Assembly: GCA_030550395.1 (NCBI GenBank)
Contig: JAUQPL010000001.1
Coordinates: 1-64,000 of the forward strand
Length of the DNA stretch: 64,000 nucleotides
Origin: Bacteroidota bacterium
Lineage (GTDB): Bacteria > Bacteroidota > Ignavibacteria > Kapaibacteriales > HRBIN21
Direction of reading: 5' to 3'
A program made the translations under genes and the position numbers. Each line of letters opens with the position of its first letter. Positions within the stretch are counted from its first letter, which is position 1. The notes beneath the pieces were generated by a model, which saw nothing but the letters and a program-made list of their open reading frames with translations, did no database searches and was not told the DNA's origin. Shown here piece after piece: positions 1-7,244 of this stretch.

Positions 1-37
1 TGCGAGTGGTAAGGTAAGAGGAGAAGGGAAGGTGCCC

Positions 38-75
38 AACCGGCGGCGGTCTACCCAGACAGCCGCCGGTTTTTT
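38..75 (+). terminator. Rho-independent terminator of an upstream gene
   Basis: A perfect 10-bp stem (38-47 pairing with 62-71) is extended inward by gtct/agac after one mismatch and is followed by a T tract. It ends a plus-strand gene whose body lies before the window, and it shows that a GTG at 32 is not a real start. Confidence 0.85.
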
Positions 76-92
76 GTTTGTCTGGAAGACAG

Positions 93-1446
93 AGGTGAAT
101 TTTAGTGTCGGTAAGCTTTACACCATCTCAGCACGAATCCTGATTGAAGTACCGCCACCTGAGCTGGGGCAGCCCTTCTGTATACCGTTCGGGACGGCGG
201 CAACGATCGATGGGAGGATTAGCCGGGAGGAGTGGAGCGATGCAGACTCAGTCCGGATTGGACTTCCCGGCGGAATAACCCGCCAGACGGTGGTGAGGTA
301 CAAGCACGATGGCAAGAATCTCTACCTTGCATTTGAGGGGAACCTTGAGTCGGCTGGACAAATGCCAGAGCTGGTCATTGATGCGAGGAATGACGAGAGT
401 ATTGGCTGGCAACAGGATGATTGGGTTTCATGTGTCAGCAACGGACTGTGCGTCCCAAGGACGCCACAGTGATTACACAGACTGTCGGCGTGCCCATTCA
501 GATTGGGCGGCTGAGCCAAATATGAGCGGTACACTACCTTAGGCAGGTGAGTGAGGCAATCCGCTCTGTTCAACCAGATGCCCGGATTGGAATCTCTATT
601 CTTGGCGTCGACGAAGGAGTAGCTGCAAATCGGTGGTCGGAGAAAGTCCTCCGAGCTGCGGCTGGCTACTATGATTTCCTCGTGGGGCATTACTACGCTG
701 GGGGTCCTGGGGTCGTGTGTGATACATGCTTTGAGAGCTATACAGTGGCCTACAACTATGCGGTGTTACGTTCACAAGTGTACCGTCGGCAGCAAGCGGG
801 GAAATTCTCTGCCAGAGACGTTGTTCACTACGATACTGAGTGGGGTGGGTGGGCAACACGGGAGCTTGGAAACGACACGCCCAGTGTGGAGATGAGGAAC
901 GAGAACTCGTATGGAACACTCATGCACGCTGTCCGACTCATTTACTACCTGCGGGAAGGAATCGTGGACGGAGCAAGTCGTTGGGCACTGTTCTCACGAG
1001 ATACAAACCATATGGAGGGATTGTTGACGCACATGACTCCCGAAAAGCGCTCTATGGTTTAATGGCTATACCACTGCTTTCACCGTTTCCTGGGGGATTC
1101 TGTTGTTGACTTCTCAAGATCGGTGTTGTTCTTAGAGATAGTGGAGACTCCAGCGGCGGGAAGTAATGGTGATCAGGTGGCAAAGCAAGAAGTACAAGTA
1201 GAGCATAGTCCTAATCCCTTCAGCGGTACAACAACAATTCGGTTTGTCCTTGCAGACCCCAGGCATGTTACGCTCAAAGTATTTGATATGCTGGGTAGAG
1301 AAATCGTAACACTTGTAAATAGCCTCCTGCCCCCTGGTCAGCATTCGGTTGTATTTAGTGCAGGTGATTTACCAAGCGGTGTATACTACTACCGCTTGCA
1401 AGCTGGCGGCTGGGAGCACCGGCAAAGAATGATTTTAATACGATAG
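93..1446 (+). pseudogene. Decayed T9SS-secreted glycoside hydrolase (CBM9-like domain, GH remnant, sorting domain)
   Basis: Three coding remnants lie in one direction. About 93-425 in frame 2 reads like a CBM9-type sugar-binding domain (ATIDG, REEW, LVIDARNDES). The same domain continues in frame 3 to a stop at 540-542 (HVSATDC, DWAAEPN), so there is a frameshift near 425. From about 540 frame 1 resembles the second half of an arabinofuranosidase-like glycosidase (IRSVQPDARIGI, GHYYAGG, WALFSRDT), broken by a TAA at 1060-1062. The frame then continues to a typical T9SS type A sorting domain (SPNPFSGTTTIRF, LKVFDMLGREI, PSGVYYYRL) ending at 1446. The first half of the catalytic domain appears to be deleted. 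Start is uncertain. Assembly error is an alternative for single frameshifts but does not explain the missing middle. Confidence 0.75.
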
Positions 1447-1522
1447 TGAGAACGCTGGGGGGGATTAAGAGCACATGAGCTTGCCACATATATCCAGAGG
1501 ATTAGCAGTTTCGTGACGATTA

Positions 1523-2143
1523 TCAACGCACTTCGGAGGCAGTAGATAGCGTAGGAGATGGCTCGTGCTCTGGACACGGGAAGCGTAATTCGGCAAGCTC
1601 GAGGGGGGTTTCTAGGAGGCTGCAGAAGTACGCTGGTTGTCGGTCGGAAAGGACCTGGAAGAAGCGGCACGTCAAGCACGTGCGGGCAGCGTGGAGGAGC
1701 CCTTCCTCATAAGCAGCAGCGATGGTACGCAGGAGGAGGTAGAGGAGTTGGGAGAGTTCGACGGATGAGAGGTGGTTTAGTGAGTTCTCAAAGCGGCGAA
1801 CCTGTTGTTGCCAGAGCCGGCGGGCAATTGCTTTTCCCTTAGGGGTAAGCAGGAGAACTAAGGCGCGGCGGTCATCCTCACGGGGCAGTTTCTGTAGCAA
1901 TCCCTTACGCTGTAGGGTGGTGACTGCATCGCTGATCGTTGGCTGGGTAAGCTCTAACTCGCTAGCTAATTCGCTAATGCCGTATAGGCGACCGGGCTGG
2001 AGGTAGCATTGGAGCAGAATCTGGGCTTGCGTAATGCTAAGTCCTTCCGCTATTGCATCCGTCAATAGGAGGCTTCGGAGGACTTGCCCGAGGCGCTCTA
2101 GGGCAGCAACTATTTTGTGCGTCAATGGCATAGGATAGATCAT
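1523..2143 (-). CDS. MarR-family transcriptional regulator with C-terminal cysteine cluster
   Basis: This 206-residue protein has a MarR winged helix: recognition-helix region SELELTQPTISDAV (about 61-74), wing with REDDRR (88-93) and LTPKGKAI. MarR proteins are dimeric repressors or activators that respond to small ligands or oxidants. After the usual MarR core there is an extension with Cys156, Cys159, Cys174 and Cys190 plus His193, spacing suited to a bound metal or to redox sensing (inference). The start at 2143 is chosen because a TATCTTTG promoter box lies at 2179-2186, which rules out the longer frame to 2296; ATG at 2131 is a close alternative. Its upstream neighbour on the same strand is a cytochrome P460-like gene, separated by a terminator. 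Confidence 0.85.
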   Translation of the reverse strand: MIYPMPLTHKIVAALERLGQVLRSLLLTDAIAEGLSITQAQILLQCYLQPGRLYGISELASELELTQPTISDAVTTLQRKGLLQKLPREDDRRALVLLLTPKGKAIARRLWQQQVRRFENSLNHLSSVELSQLLYLLLRTIAAAYEEGLLHAARTCLTCRFFQVLSDRQPAYFCSLLETPLELAELRFPCPEHEPSPTLSTASEVR

Positions 2144-2178
2144 TGTGATGAGCCTTGAGGCAAGATGAGAAACTAGCG

Positions 2179-2186
2179 CAAAGATA
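2179..2186 (-). promoter_or_regulatory. Promoter -7 box (TATCTTTG) for the MarR gene
   Basis: CAAAGATA on the plus strand reads TATCTTTG on the minus strand, matching the Bacteroidota -7 consensus TAnnTTTG, 36 nt before the MarR start. No clear -33 TTG at the ideal spacing. Confidence 0.5.
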
Positions 2187-2250
2187 CAAAGTAGAAGGCA
2201 ATAGGACTCTTGGAAAAAAACAGTGCTGCCGCTATTGCAATGCCCCAAAC

Positions 2251-2292
2251 AGAAAGAAGAAAGAGGGTGCAGAAGCAATATTCTGCACCCTC
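2251..2292 (-). terminator. Rho-independent terminator downstream of the cytochrome P460 gene
   Basis: A perfect 12-bp inverted repeat (263-274 with 281-292 after 2000) has a 6-nt loop and, read on the minus strand, a pyrimidine-rich TTTCTTCTTTCT tail. It lies just past the stop at 2320 and separates that gene from the MarR gene. Confidence 0.8.
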
Positions 2293-2319
2293 CCACAGAT
2301 TAACCCACCAAAAGAGACC

Positions 2320-2826
2320 TTACGGTCGCCATTCACTGAAGACGTAGTCTTTATGAGCTTGTCCGGAGTGGCAGTTGTGGCATGCAGTCTTCATATCGGT
2401 GACAATCTGCTTTTTGGGGTCGCCACCAGCAAAGGCGGCATAACCCCATCCGTTAGTTTCGCGAAAACGTTTACTATCTTTCACCATGACAGCAAGTACC
2501 TTGCGTTTCCCTTCCCCGGTGGCATTGTTCTCTGTTGGAGATTCCAGAAGGTCAAAAACCAGTATAGATCCGTCGGGAAACTTCTTGGCCCCTTTTCGAA
2601 GGGCTTCAGCTGCAGTCTTGTTAGCATAAACATGGTGGATCCCACCAAAGTCGTTGTACAAAGGATGTCCGGGATGTAGGATAGCGGTCTTGACGTGGGT
2701 CCATGATCGATAACCTTCGGGATAACGTATTGTGTTAGCGAGGTTCTGCTGAGCGACGACGATGACCGATATAGTTCCAACGGCAGTAAGGGCGAACAGA
2801 AGGCTGAGCTTCAGAGTGTGCTTCAT
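2320..2826 (-). CDS. Cytochrome P460-family protein, exported
   Basis: This 168-residue protein begins with a signal or anchor sequence (MKHTLKLSLLFALTAVG, then a hydrophobic run to about residue 25) and ends with a c-type haem motif CHNCH at 149-153. The body (YPEGYRSWTHVKTA near 35-47, NKTAAEALRKGAKKFPDGS near 69-87, ETNGWGYAAF near 123-132) matches cytochrome P460 domain proteins. True P460s oxidise hydroxylamine or nitric oxide using a Lys-crosslinked haem; many relatives of this length have unproven roles, so only the family is claimed. Own promoter at 2880-2887 and own terminator at 2251-2292, so it is probably monocistronic. Confidence 0.85.
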   Translation of the reverse strand: MKHTLKLSLLFALTAVGTISVIVVAQQNLANTIRYPEGYRSWTHVKTAILHPGHPLYNDFGGIHHVYANKTAAEALRKGAKKFPDGSILVFDLLESPTENNATGEGKRKVLAVMVKDSKRFRETNGWGYAAFAGGDPKKQIVTDMKTACHNCHSGQAHKDYVFSEWRP

Positions 2827-2879
2827 TGTAATACCTCAGTAGTTGTGGGACATGAGGACATTTACTTCGGACTCCGATG

Positions 2880-2910
2880 CAAAAATACGCATTTGCCCGA
2901 TTTTGCGCAA
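2880..2910 (-). promoter_or_regulatory. Bacteroidota-type promoter for the P460 gene
   Basis: The minus strand reads TTG (2910-2908), 20 nt, then TATTTTTG (2887-2880). This is a full match to the TTG / TAnnTTTG architecture at the expected spacing, 54 nt before the ATG. Confidence 0.7.
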
Positions 2911-2992
2911 TTGGTAAATCGCGATGGAGGAGCCGGAGATTTAGGCATCCTTTGTTTTAAAGGAGAGGCTTCTGTAGGTGGAGGTAGAGGGG

Positions 2993-4138
2993 CTATGGTC
3001 GGGATTGAGGGTGGGTATTCTCGGTAGGATTGTCAATCCAATCTGCGATGAAGATGTTGATTTCGCCAGGATTTTGGGCATTACGGGTAGAGCAGAAAAC
3101 GAGTTTTTTGCCATTGCGGGTAAACATCGGGAAGCCATCGAAGCTGGCTCCATAGGTAATGCGTTTCAGCCCCGTACCATCTTCGTTGATGATGTAAAGG
3201 CTGAATGTACGCCGTGAAGGGTCATGCATGTTGGAGCTGAAGATGATGCGTTTGCCGTCGGGGTGAAAGAAGGGAGCAAAGTTTGCGGCGCCGTTGTTTG
3301 TCACTTGACGTATGCCGGAGCCATCAGAATTCATAACGAAGATCTCCGTGCGGTTAGGGCGGACCAATTGTTGATGGAGAAGCCGGCGGTACTCTTCCAA
3401 TTCAGCTTCAGTCTTGGGGTGGTAAGCTCGGTAGACGATCTTTGTACCGTCAAAGCTGAAGAAAGCCCCGCCGTCGTAACCAGGGGTAAAGGTAAGGCGG
3501 CGGAGATCAGTGCCATCCACCTTGCACGAGTATAGCTCTAGGTCCCCGTCACGGGCAGATGTAAAGACGATGTAATCTCCGCGGGGAGATACTGTCGCTT
3601 CGGCATCATAGCCATCGGTAGTGGTCAAGCGGTGGAGGAGAGTCATGGTGGCGGTATCTACTATGACTATGTCGTAAGTTGTGTAAATAGGCCAGACGTA
3701 GCCATGACGGCGGTCCGGAGGCGGCGGGCACATCGTGTCATACAGGTGGGTTGTGGCGTAGAGGAGGTGACCATTGGGGAGAAAATATGCACACGTAGTC
3801 CGTCCTGAGCCGGGGGAGATTTGTTTCCGGCGTCTTCCTGTTGTGTCCATGATAAAGATTTGGTCGCAATTGTAACCTGGGGGGGTTGCTTGGAAGCAGA
3901 GCATGTCTTCAGCAAAGGAGAAGTAGGCTTCTGCGTTTTTGCCGCTGAAGGTCAGCTGGCGAATATTCCGCAGATGGACTTCTCGGGGATCATGCAGAGG
4001 TTCTTGCATCAGTGCGACAAAAGGTGGGTCTGGACTCCAGGCGGGGGAAGCGGAGGAGGATATGGAGGAGAGCCAACCAGTGCATAGGAAGAAGGCCCCG
4101 AAGAGGAAGTCAAAGCGCTGGGAGGGTCTCATAGCCAT
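2993..4138 (-). CDS. TolB/PD40-type beta-propeller protein, probably periplasmic
   Basis: 381 residues with an N-terminal signal-like hydrophobic stretch (about 10-30) followed by repeated PD40 strands: SPRGDYIVFTSARDGDLELY, MNSDGSGIRQVT, HPDGKRIIFSSN, NEDGTGLKRIT and RNGKKLVFCSTRN. Such propellers occur in TolB and in secreted peptidase or surface proteins; the exact role is not evident. It is the last gene of the holB-ricT-acyltransferase operon. The ATG at 4138 lies inside the upstream gene, whose TGA ends at 4129; a second in-frame ATG at 4132 would make an exact ATGA overlap. Composition returns here to that of the rest of the window. Confidence 0.8.
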   Translation of the reverse strand: MAMRPSQRFDFLFGAFFLCTGWLSSISSSASPAWSPDPPFVALMQEPLHDPREVHLRNIRQLTFSGKNAEAYFSFAEDMLCFQATPPGYNCDQIFIMDTTGRRRKQISPGSGRTTCAYFLPNGHLLYATTHLYDTMCPPPPDRRHGYVWPIYTTYDIVIVDTATMTLLHRLTTTDGYDAEATVSPRGDYIVFTSARDGDLELYSCKVDGTDLRRLTFTPGYDGGAFFSFDGTKIVYRAYHPKTEAELEEYRRLLHQQLVRPNRTEIFVMNSDGSGIRQVTNNGAANFAPFFHPDGKRIIFSSNMHDPSRRTFSLYIINEDGTGLKRITYGASFDGFPMFTRNGKKLVFCSTRNAQNPGEINIFIADWIDNPTENTHPQSRP

Positions 4139-4869
4139 TTTAAGGCCTCTACCAGGGGACGGACTCGCTCGTCCAGGCTCCGCTGCCCTCGGAAGAGCTC
4201 CCGGAAGCCCTCCGGTACCTGGCGGGGATGGGTCCGGGCCAGGAGGGCATCCAGCTGGGTCAAGAGTTCCCCCAGGACCCTGGCGGGGTCTCGGTCCGGG
4301 GGGAGGGGTTCCCCCACCCAGAGGAAGGCCTCAGGGTGCTCGAAGCCCCTTAGGACCACCCGGCAGGCCACGGGGAGGAGGGGTACTCCAGCCTGGGCGG
4401 AGAGCCAGGCCGCCCCAGGGCGTAGGGAGCCCAGGGGTCCAAGGTAGCGCATCTCCCCTTCGGGAAAGACCGCCACCGACTCTCCCCGCTTCAGGCGGCG
4501 CAAGGCCTCCCGCACCCGCCCTGCCTCTAGGGCTCCTGCTAGGGCCAGGACGGGGAAGGCCTTTAAGTTCTCCTCCGCCACCAAGAGGCTCAAGGGGTGG
4601 TGGTGGAGCTGCCCCAGCAGCCAGACCAGGTGGCCGTCAAAGTAGCTGTGGTGGTTCATGGCCAGGACTAGGGGACCGGGCGGTACCTCTCCCCGCAGGT
4701 AGACCCCCCGGAGGCTTCGCCGGAGGGAAGCCCAGAGCATGCGCTCCACCAGGACCTTGAGCAGGCGGGCAAAGGGGCGTTCCGGGCTAAGCCTCATCGC
4801 AGGCGCCTCTGGGCCTCGGGGTGCCAGGCCAGGAGAGGATACCGGAATGAGGGTGAGGGGAAATCTCAT
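4129..4869 (-). CDS. PlsC-like acyltransferase of Thermus-like composition (likely horizontally acquired)
   Basis: 246 residues with the acyltransferase signatures NHHSYFD (72-78, the Hx4D catalytic pair) and FPEG (135-138), so it should transfer acyl groups to a glycerol-phosphate-like or lysolipid acceptor at the membrane. The sequence is far richer in G+C than its neighbours: 44 of 60 bases in line 4201 and 42 of 60 in line 4321, against 31 of 60 in line 3301. It uses Leu/Arg/Gly/Pro/Ala-rich protein and CTC, GGG, CCC, AGG codons as Thermus does. It overlaps both neighbours: ATGA with the gene before it (4866-4869) and about 10 nt with the gene after. The start at 4869 fits the overlap; Met25 at 4797 is the start expected for the plain family fold. 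Origin is inference from composition. Confidence 0.85.
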   Translation of the reverse strand: MRFPLTLIPVSSPGLAPRGPEAPAMRLSPERPFARLLKVLVERMLWASLRRSLRGVYLRGEVPPGPLVLAMNHHSYFDGHLVWLLGQLHHHPLSLLVAEENLKAFPVLALAGALEAGRVREALRRLKRGESVAVFPEGEMRYLGPLGSLRPGAAWLSAQAGVPLLPVACRVVLRGFEHPEAFLWVGEPLPPDRDPARVLGELLTQLDALLARTHPRQVPEGFRELFRGQRSLDERVRPLVEALKWL

Positions 4870-5948
4870 GTGAGCTCTTCTTCGGGAGGGAGACTTTCTT
4901 CCTCGTCTTTGCCAGGGGATTCGGCAAGCTCGGGGGTTGTAGGTATTTCGACGCGTCCCTGTTCTTGGAGTTGCTTGACTTGCTCTAGGGAGAGAGTTAG
5001 AGGAAGACCTGTTTCTAAGAGCTGGAGTTGAAGCTGTTGGCGCAGAATATCCAGTTTCACAATCTTAGCGGGACCGCCGTCGGTGTGTACGATAGCATTG
5101 AGCGGAGGATAGTGCTGGAGGGCTTCCCGGTAGAGCTGCAGTTCGTAGAGGAGACAACATTTGAGGCGTCCACAAAGGCCACTCAGGCGGAGGAGGTTGA
5201 ATTGAAGCTGTTGGGTTCGAGCAGCGTTCAGCGGAACGGGTTGACATTCGCGAAGGAAGGTTGCGCAACAGAGCTCGCGTCCGCAAGGTCCGATACCGCC
5301 GAGCCGGCGAGTTTCATCGCGAGCTTGAATCTGGCGAAGTTCAATACGGGTGCGAAAGCGCTGACTCATGAGGCGGACGTATTGGCGGAAGTCTACACGC
5401 TCGGGAGCAGTAAAGTAGAGGATAAGCCGGCGGCGATCCCATTGCCACTCGGCGTCGGTGAGCTTCATCTGCTCCAGCTCTGGTAGAGTTTTCGCTAAAC
5501 GACGAGCCTCGCGGAGGATGTCGAGCTCTTCTTGGCGGTTCTGGTTGTAGCGTTGAACGTCTTCGGGGGTAGCTTTCCGTAGGATAGTTTGCTCAGGTTC
5601 CGCTCCGTTGTAGAAGAGTTGTTGTTTCCGTTGTGCTTCTTTACCTAAGGCGCTGACGCGTCCGGCATCAGTTCCAAAGGGTGAGGTAACGAGGACTAGT
5701 TCCCCATACTGGAGGACAAGCTGCCGAGGGTTTGCGAAGAGAGCTTTACGGTGCCCTTTGAACTCTACCTCTACAATCGGTGAAGGCGGAGGAGGGGCGT
5801 CGGAGGGCGAAGGGGGAATGGTCAGTTCGCTGGTGCACGCCGTGCAGCCGCTCGGACGATGCTGGAGTGACGGGGCAATAGCGTCCGCAGCGCTGCTGGG
5901 AGTAGTACTGCCGGGGAGCGTAACGTTATGGACCGATAGGAAGAGCAT
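4866..5948 (-). CDS. PSP1-domain protein, RicT (YaaT)-like
   Basis: 360 residues with the PSP1/RicT core: VEVEFKGHRKALFAN near 59-73, VTSPFGTDAGRV near 87-98, TPEDVQRYNQNRQEE near 127-141, then the conserved cysteine blocks GPCGRELCC (220-228) and LCGRLKCC (258-265). In Bacillus, RicT works with RicA and RicF as an Fe-S complex affecting mRNA processing; outside Firmicutes its role is less clear. The protein is longer than the roughly 275-residue family norm, with a Ser/Pro-rich N-terminal tail containing an extra CTAC and an acidic C-terminal tail (EDEEE-like). It overlaps holB by 23 nt and the acyltransferase by ATGA. ricT-holB adjacency is a common bacterial arrangement, which supports both calls. 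Confidence 0.85.
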   Translation of the reverse strand: MLFLSVHNVTLPGSTTPSSAADAIAPSLQHRPSGCTACTSELTIPPSPSDAPPPPSPIVEVEFKGHRKALFANPRQLVLQYGELVLVTSPFGTDAGRVSALGKEAQRKQQLFYNGAEPEQTILRKATPEDVQRYNQNRQEELDILREARRLAKTLPELEQMKLTDAEWQWDRRRLILYFTAPERVDFRQYVRLMSQRFRTRIELRQIQARDETRRLGGIGPCGRELCCATFLRECQPVPLNAARTQQLQFNLLRLSGLCGRLKCCLLYELQLYREALQHYPPLNAIVHTDGGPAKIVKLDILRQQLQLQLLETGLPLTLSLEQVKQLQEQGRVEIPTTPELAESPGKDEEESLPPEEELT

Positions 5949-7110
5949 CTGGTTCTCCAGGATGAAGGGACGGAGTGGCTGCGTGTCGGCATCGCAAGAG
6001 GGCGGTCAATAGCAGCAGTGGGAGGTTCACGTGGCGGTAGAGCAACGAGAGGACAGAGTCAATAGCGGCGAGCATTGCCGGGATATCTGCATGGGGGAAG
6101 CGCTGGAGAAAACGGCGAAGGGTATCGCGGTGGTCAACGTTGAACAGGAGCTCTTCCGTACCTGTGTGTTGGAGGAGCAAAGCGTCGCGGAGCCAGAGCA
6201 GGAGGAGCTTGAAAAGAAATTCGATGTGAGAAGGGTTGTCTAAACTGGACAGTTCGTCAATCAGGTGGAGGAGTTCCTGACGGAACCGCTGGGGCTTCAG
6301 GGTAGTGCGGAGGAGGGCAAGGGCGCGCTGGCGCAGGGCTAACAGGTCATGTTCAATGAGAAGGAGAGCTTGGGCGTAACTCCCTTGGGCGAAGGCTGCG
6401 ATGAGACGAGCTTCCACTTCAGAGAGATGGTGACGTTGGCGGAGTGCAGGGATCAGGACCTCATCGGGTAAGGGTGGACAGTAGATCTGCTGGCAGCGGG
6501 AGAGGATGGTGAGGGGTAGTTGTTCACGACGGGATGTGGTGAGGATGAAGACAACATCGTCGTGGGGTTCTTCCAAAGTCTTCAAGCAAGCATTTGCCGC
6601 CTCGGCGCTCATGCGATCGGCTTCGCTGAGAATGACCACGCGGCGTCCATGCGATGGTGGAGCCATTGCCAGTGTACGTTGAAGGTCGCGGATGAGAGCA
6701 ATGGAGATTTGGAGTGCGTTCGGCAGGGAGATATTGTGGTAGGGGTTCTCCGCTTTGCGACGCAGTTCTTCCCGAAGGGCGCTAATCTGATCATCACTCA
6801 AGCCCAGCAACGGGGAGCTATCGTTTCGGGCTTTGGCAGGTGGTGGGAGGGCGAATATGAAGCGAATAGCCGGATGCTCAAGCTGGGTAGCCCTGCGGCA
6901 ATCGGGGCATTCGTCGCAGGCTTCGACGCCTGTTTTCGTTGAGCGAGATGCACGACAATTGAGCAGCTTTGCAAATTCCAAGGCAAGGGCGTCTTTGCCA
7001 ACGCCTTCCGGACCCCAGAAGCAGTATGCAGGGCTTATGCGGTGGTGCAAGAATGCTTGCTGAAGAAGATGCTTAGCGGCTTCCTGTCCGATGATAGAAC
7101 TCCATGCCAT
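5926..7110 (-). CDS. holB: DNA polymerase III delta-prime subunit
   Basis: 394 residues with the clamp-loader AAA+ organisation: IGQEAAKHLL near 7-16, P-loop GPEGVGK (33-39), cysteine cluster for the delta-prime/gamma zinc module (ACDECPDC), sensor region VVILSEADRMSAEAANACLKTLEEP, and the SRC motif in LSRCQQIY. It loads the sliding clamp together with gamma/tau and delta. The residue after the P-loop Lys is Asp instead of Thr/Ser, so ATP binding may be impaired, as in many delta-prime subunits. The start at 7110 (MAWSSIIGQ) is preferred over 7179 because the upstream part is Pro/Phe-rich and unlike the family and a promoter box lies at 7138-7145. First gene of the operon. Confidence 0.9.
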   Translation of the reverse strand: MAWSSIIGQEAAKHLLQQAFLHHRISPAYCFWGPEGVGKDALALEFAKLLNCRASRSTKTGVEACDECPDCRRATQLEHPAIRFIFALPPPAKARNDSSPLLGLSDDQISALREELRRKAENPYHNISLPNALQISIALIRDLQRTLAMAPPSHGRRVVILSEADRMSAEAANACLKTLEEPHDDVVFILTTSRREQLPLTILSRCQQIYCPPLPDEVLIPALRQRHHLSEVEARLIAAFAQGSYAQALLLIEHDLLALRQRALALLRTTLKPQRFRQELLHLIDELSSLDNPSHIEFLFKLLLLWLRDALLLQHTGTEELLFNVDHRDTLRRFLQRFPHADIPAMLAAIDSVLSLLYRHVNLPLLLLTALLRCRHAATPSLHPGEPDALPIGP

Positions 7111-7137
7111 CAGTGGCGGGGGGAGCAAGTGGAAGTA

Positions 7138-7145
7138 CAAAACTA
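7138..7145 (-). promoter_or_regulatory. Candidate promoter -7 box (TAGTTTTG) for the holB operon
   Basis: CAAAACTA on the plus strand reads TAGTTTTG on the minus strand, 28 nt before the chosen holB ATG. A TTG lies about 23 nt further upstream, slightly too far for an ideal promoter. Confidence 0.45.
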
Positions 7146-7244
7146 CGGGGAAAACGGTGGTCGGAGGACAAGGCTGCAATTGGAAGCAAAGGAGTGGCGT
7201 CTTTTTTGCCCGTCGTGCATGTGGAAAGGCACAAAGGGTCAGGG

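Noticed and set aside
3939-4760. Long plus-strand Gly/Pro-rich reading frame
   Set aside because: It is the antisense shadow of the G+C-rich acyltransferase, whose NHx4D and FPEG motifs are on the minus strand.
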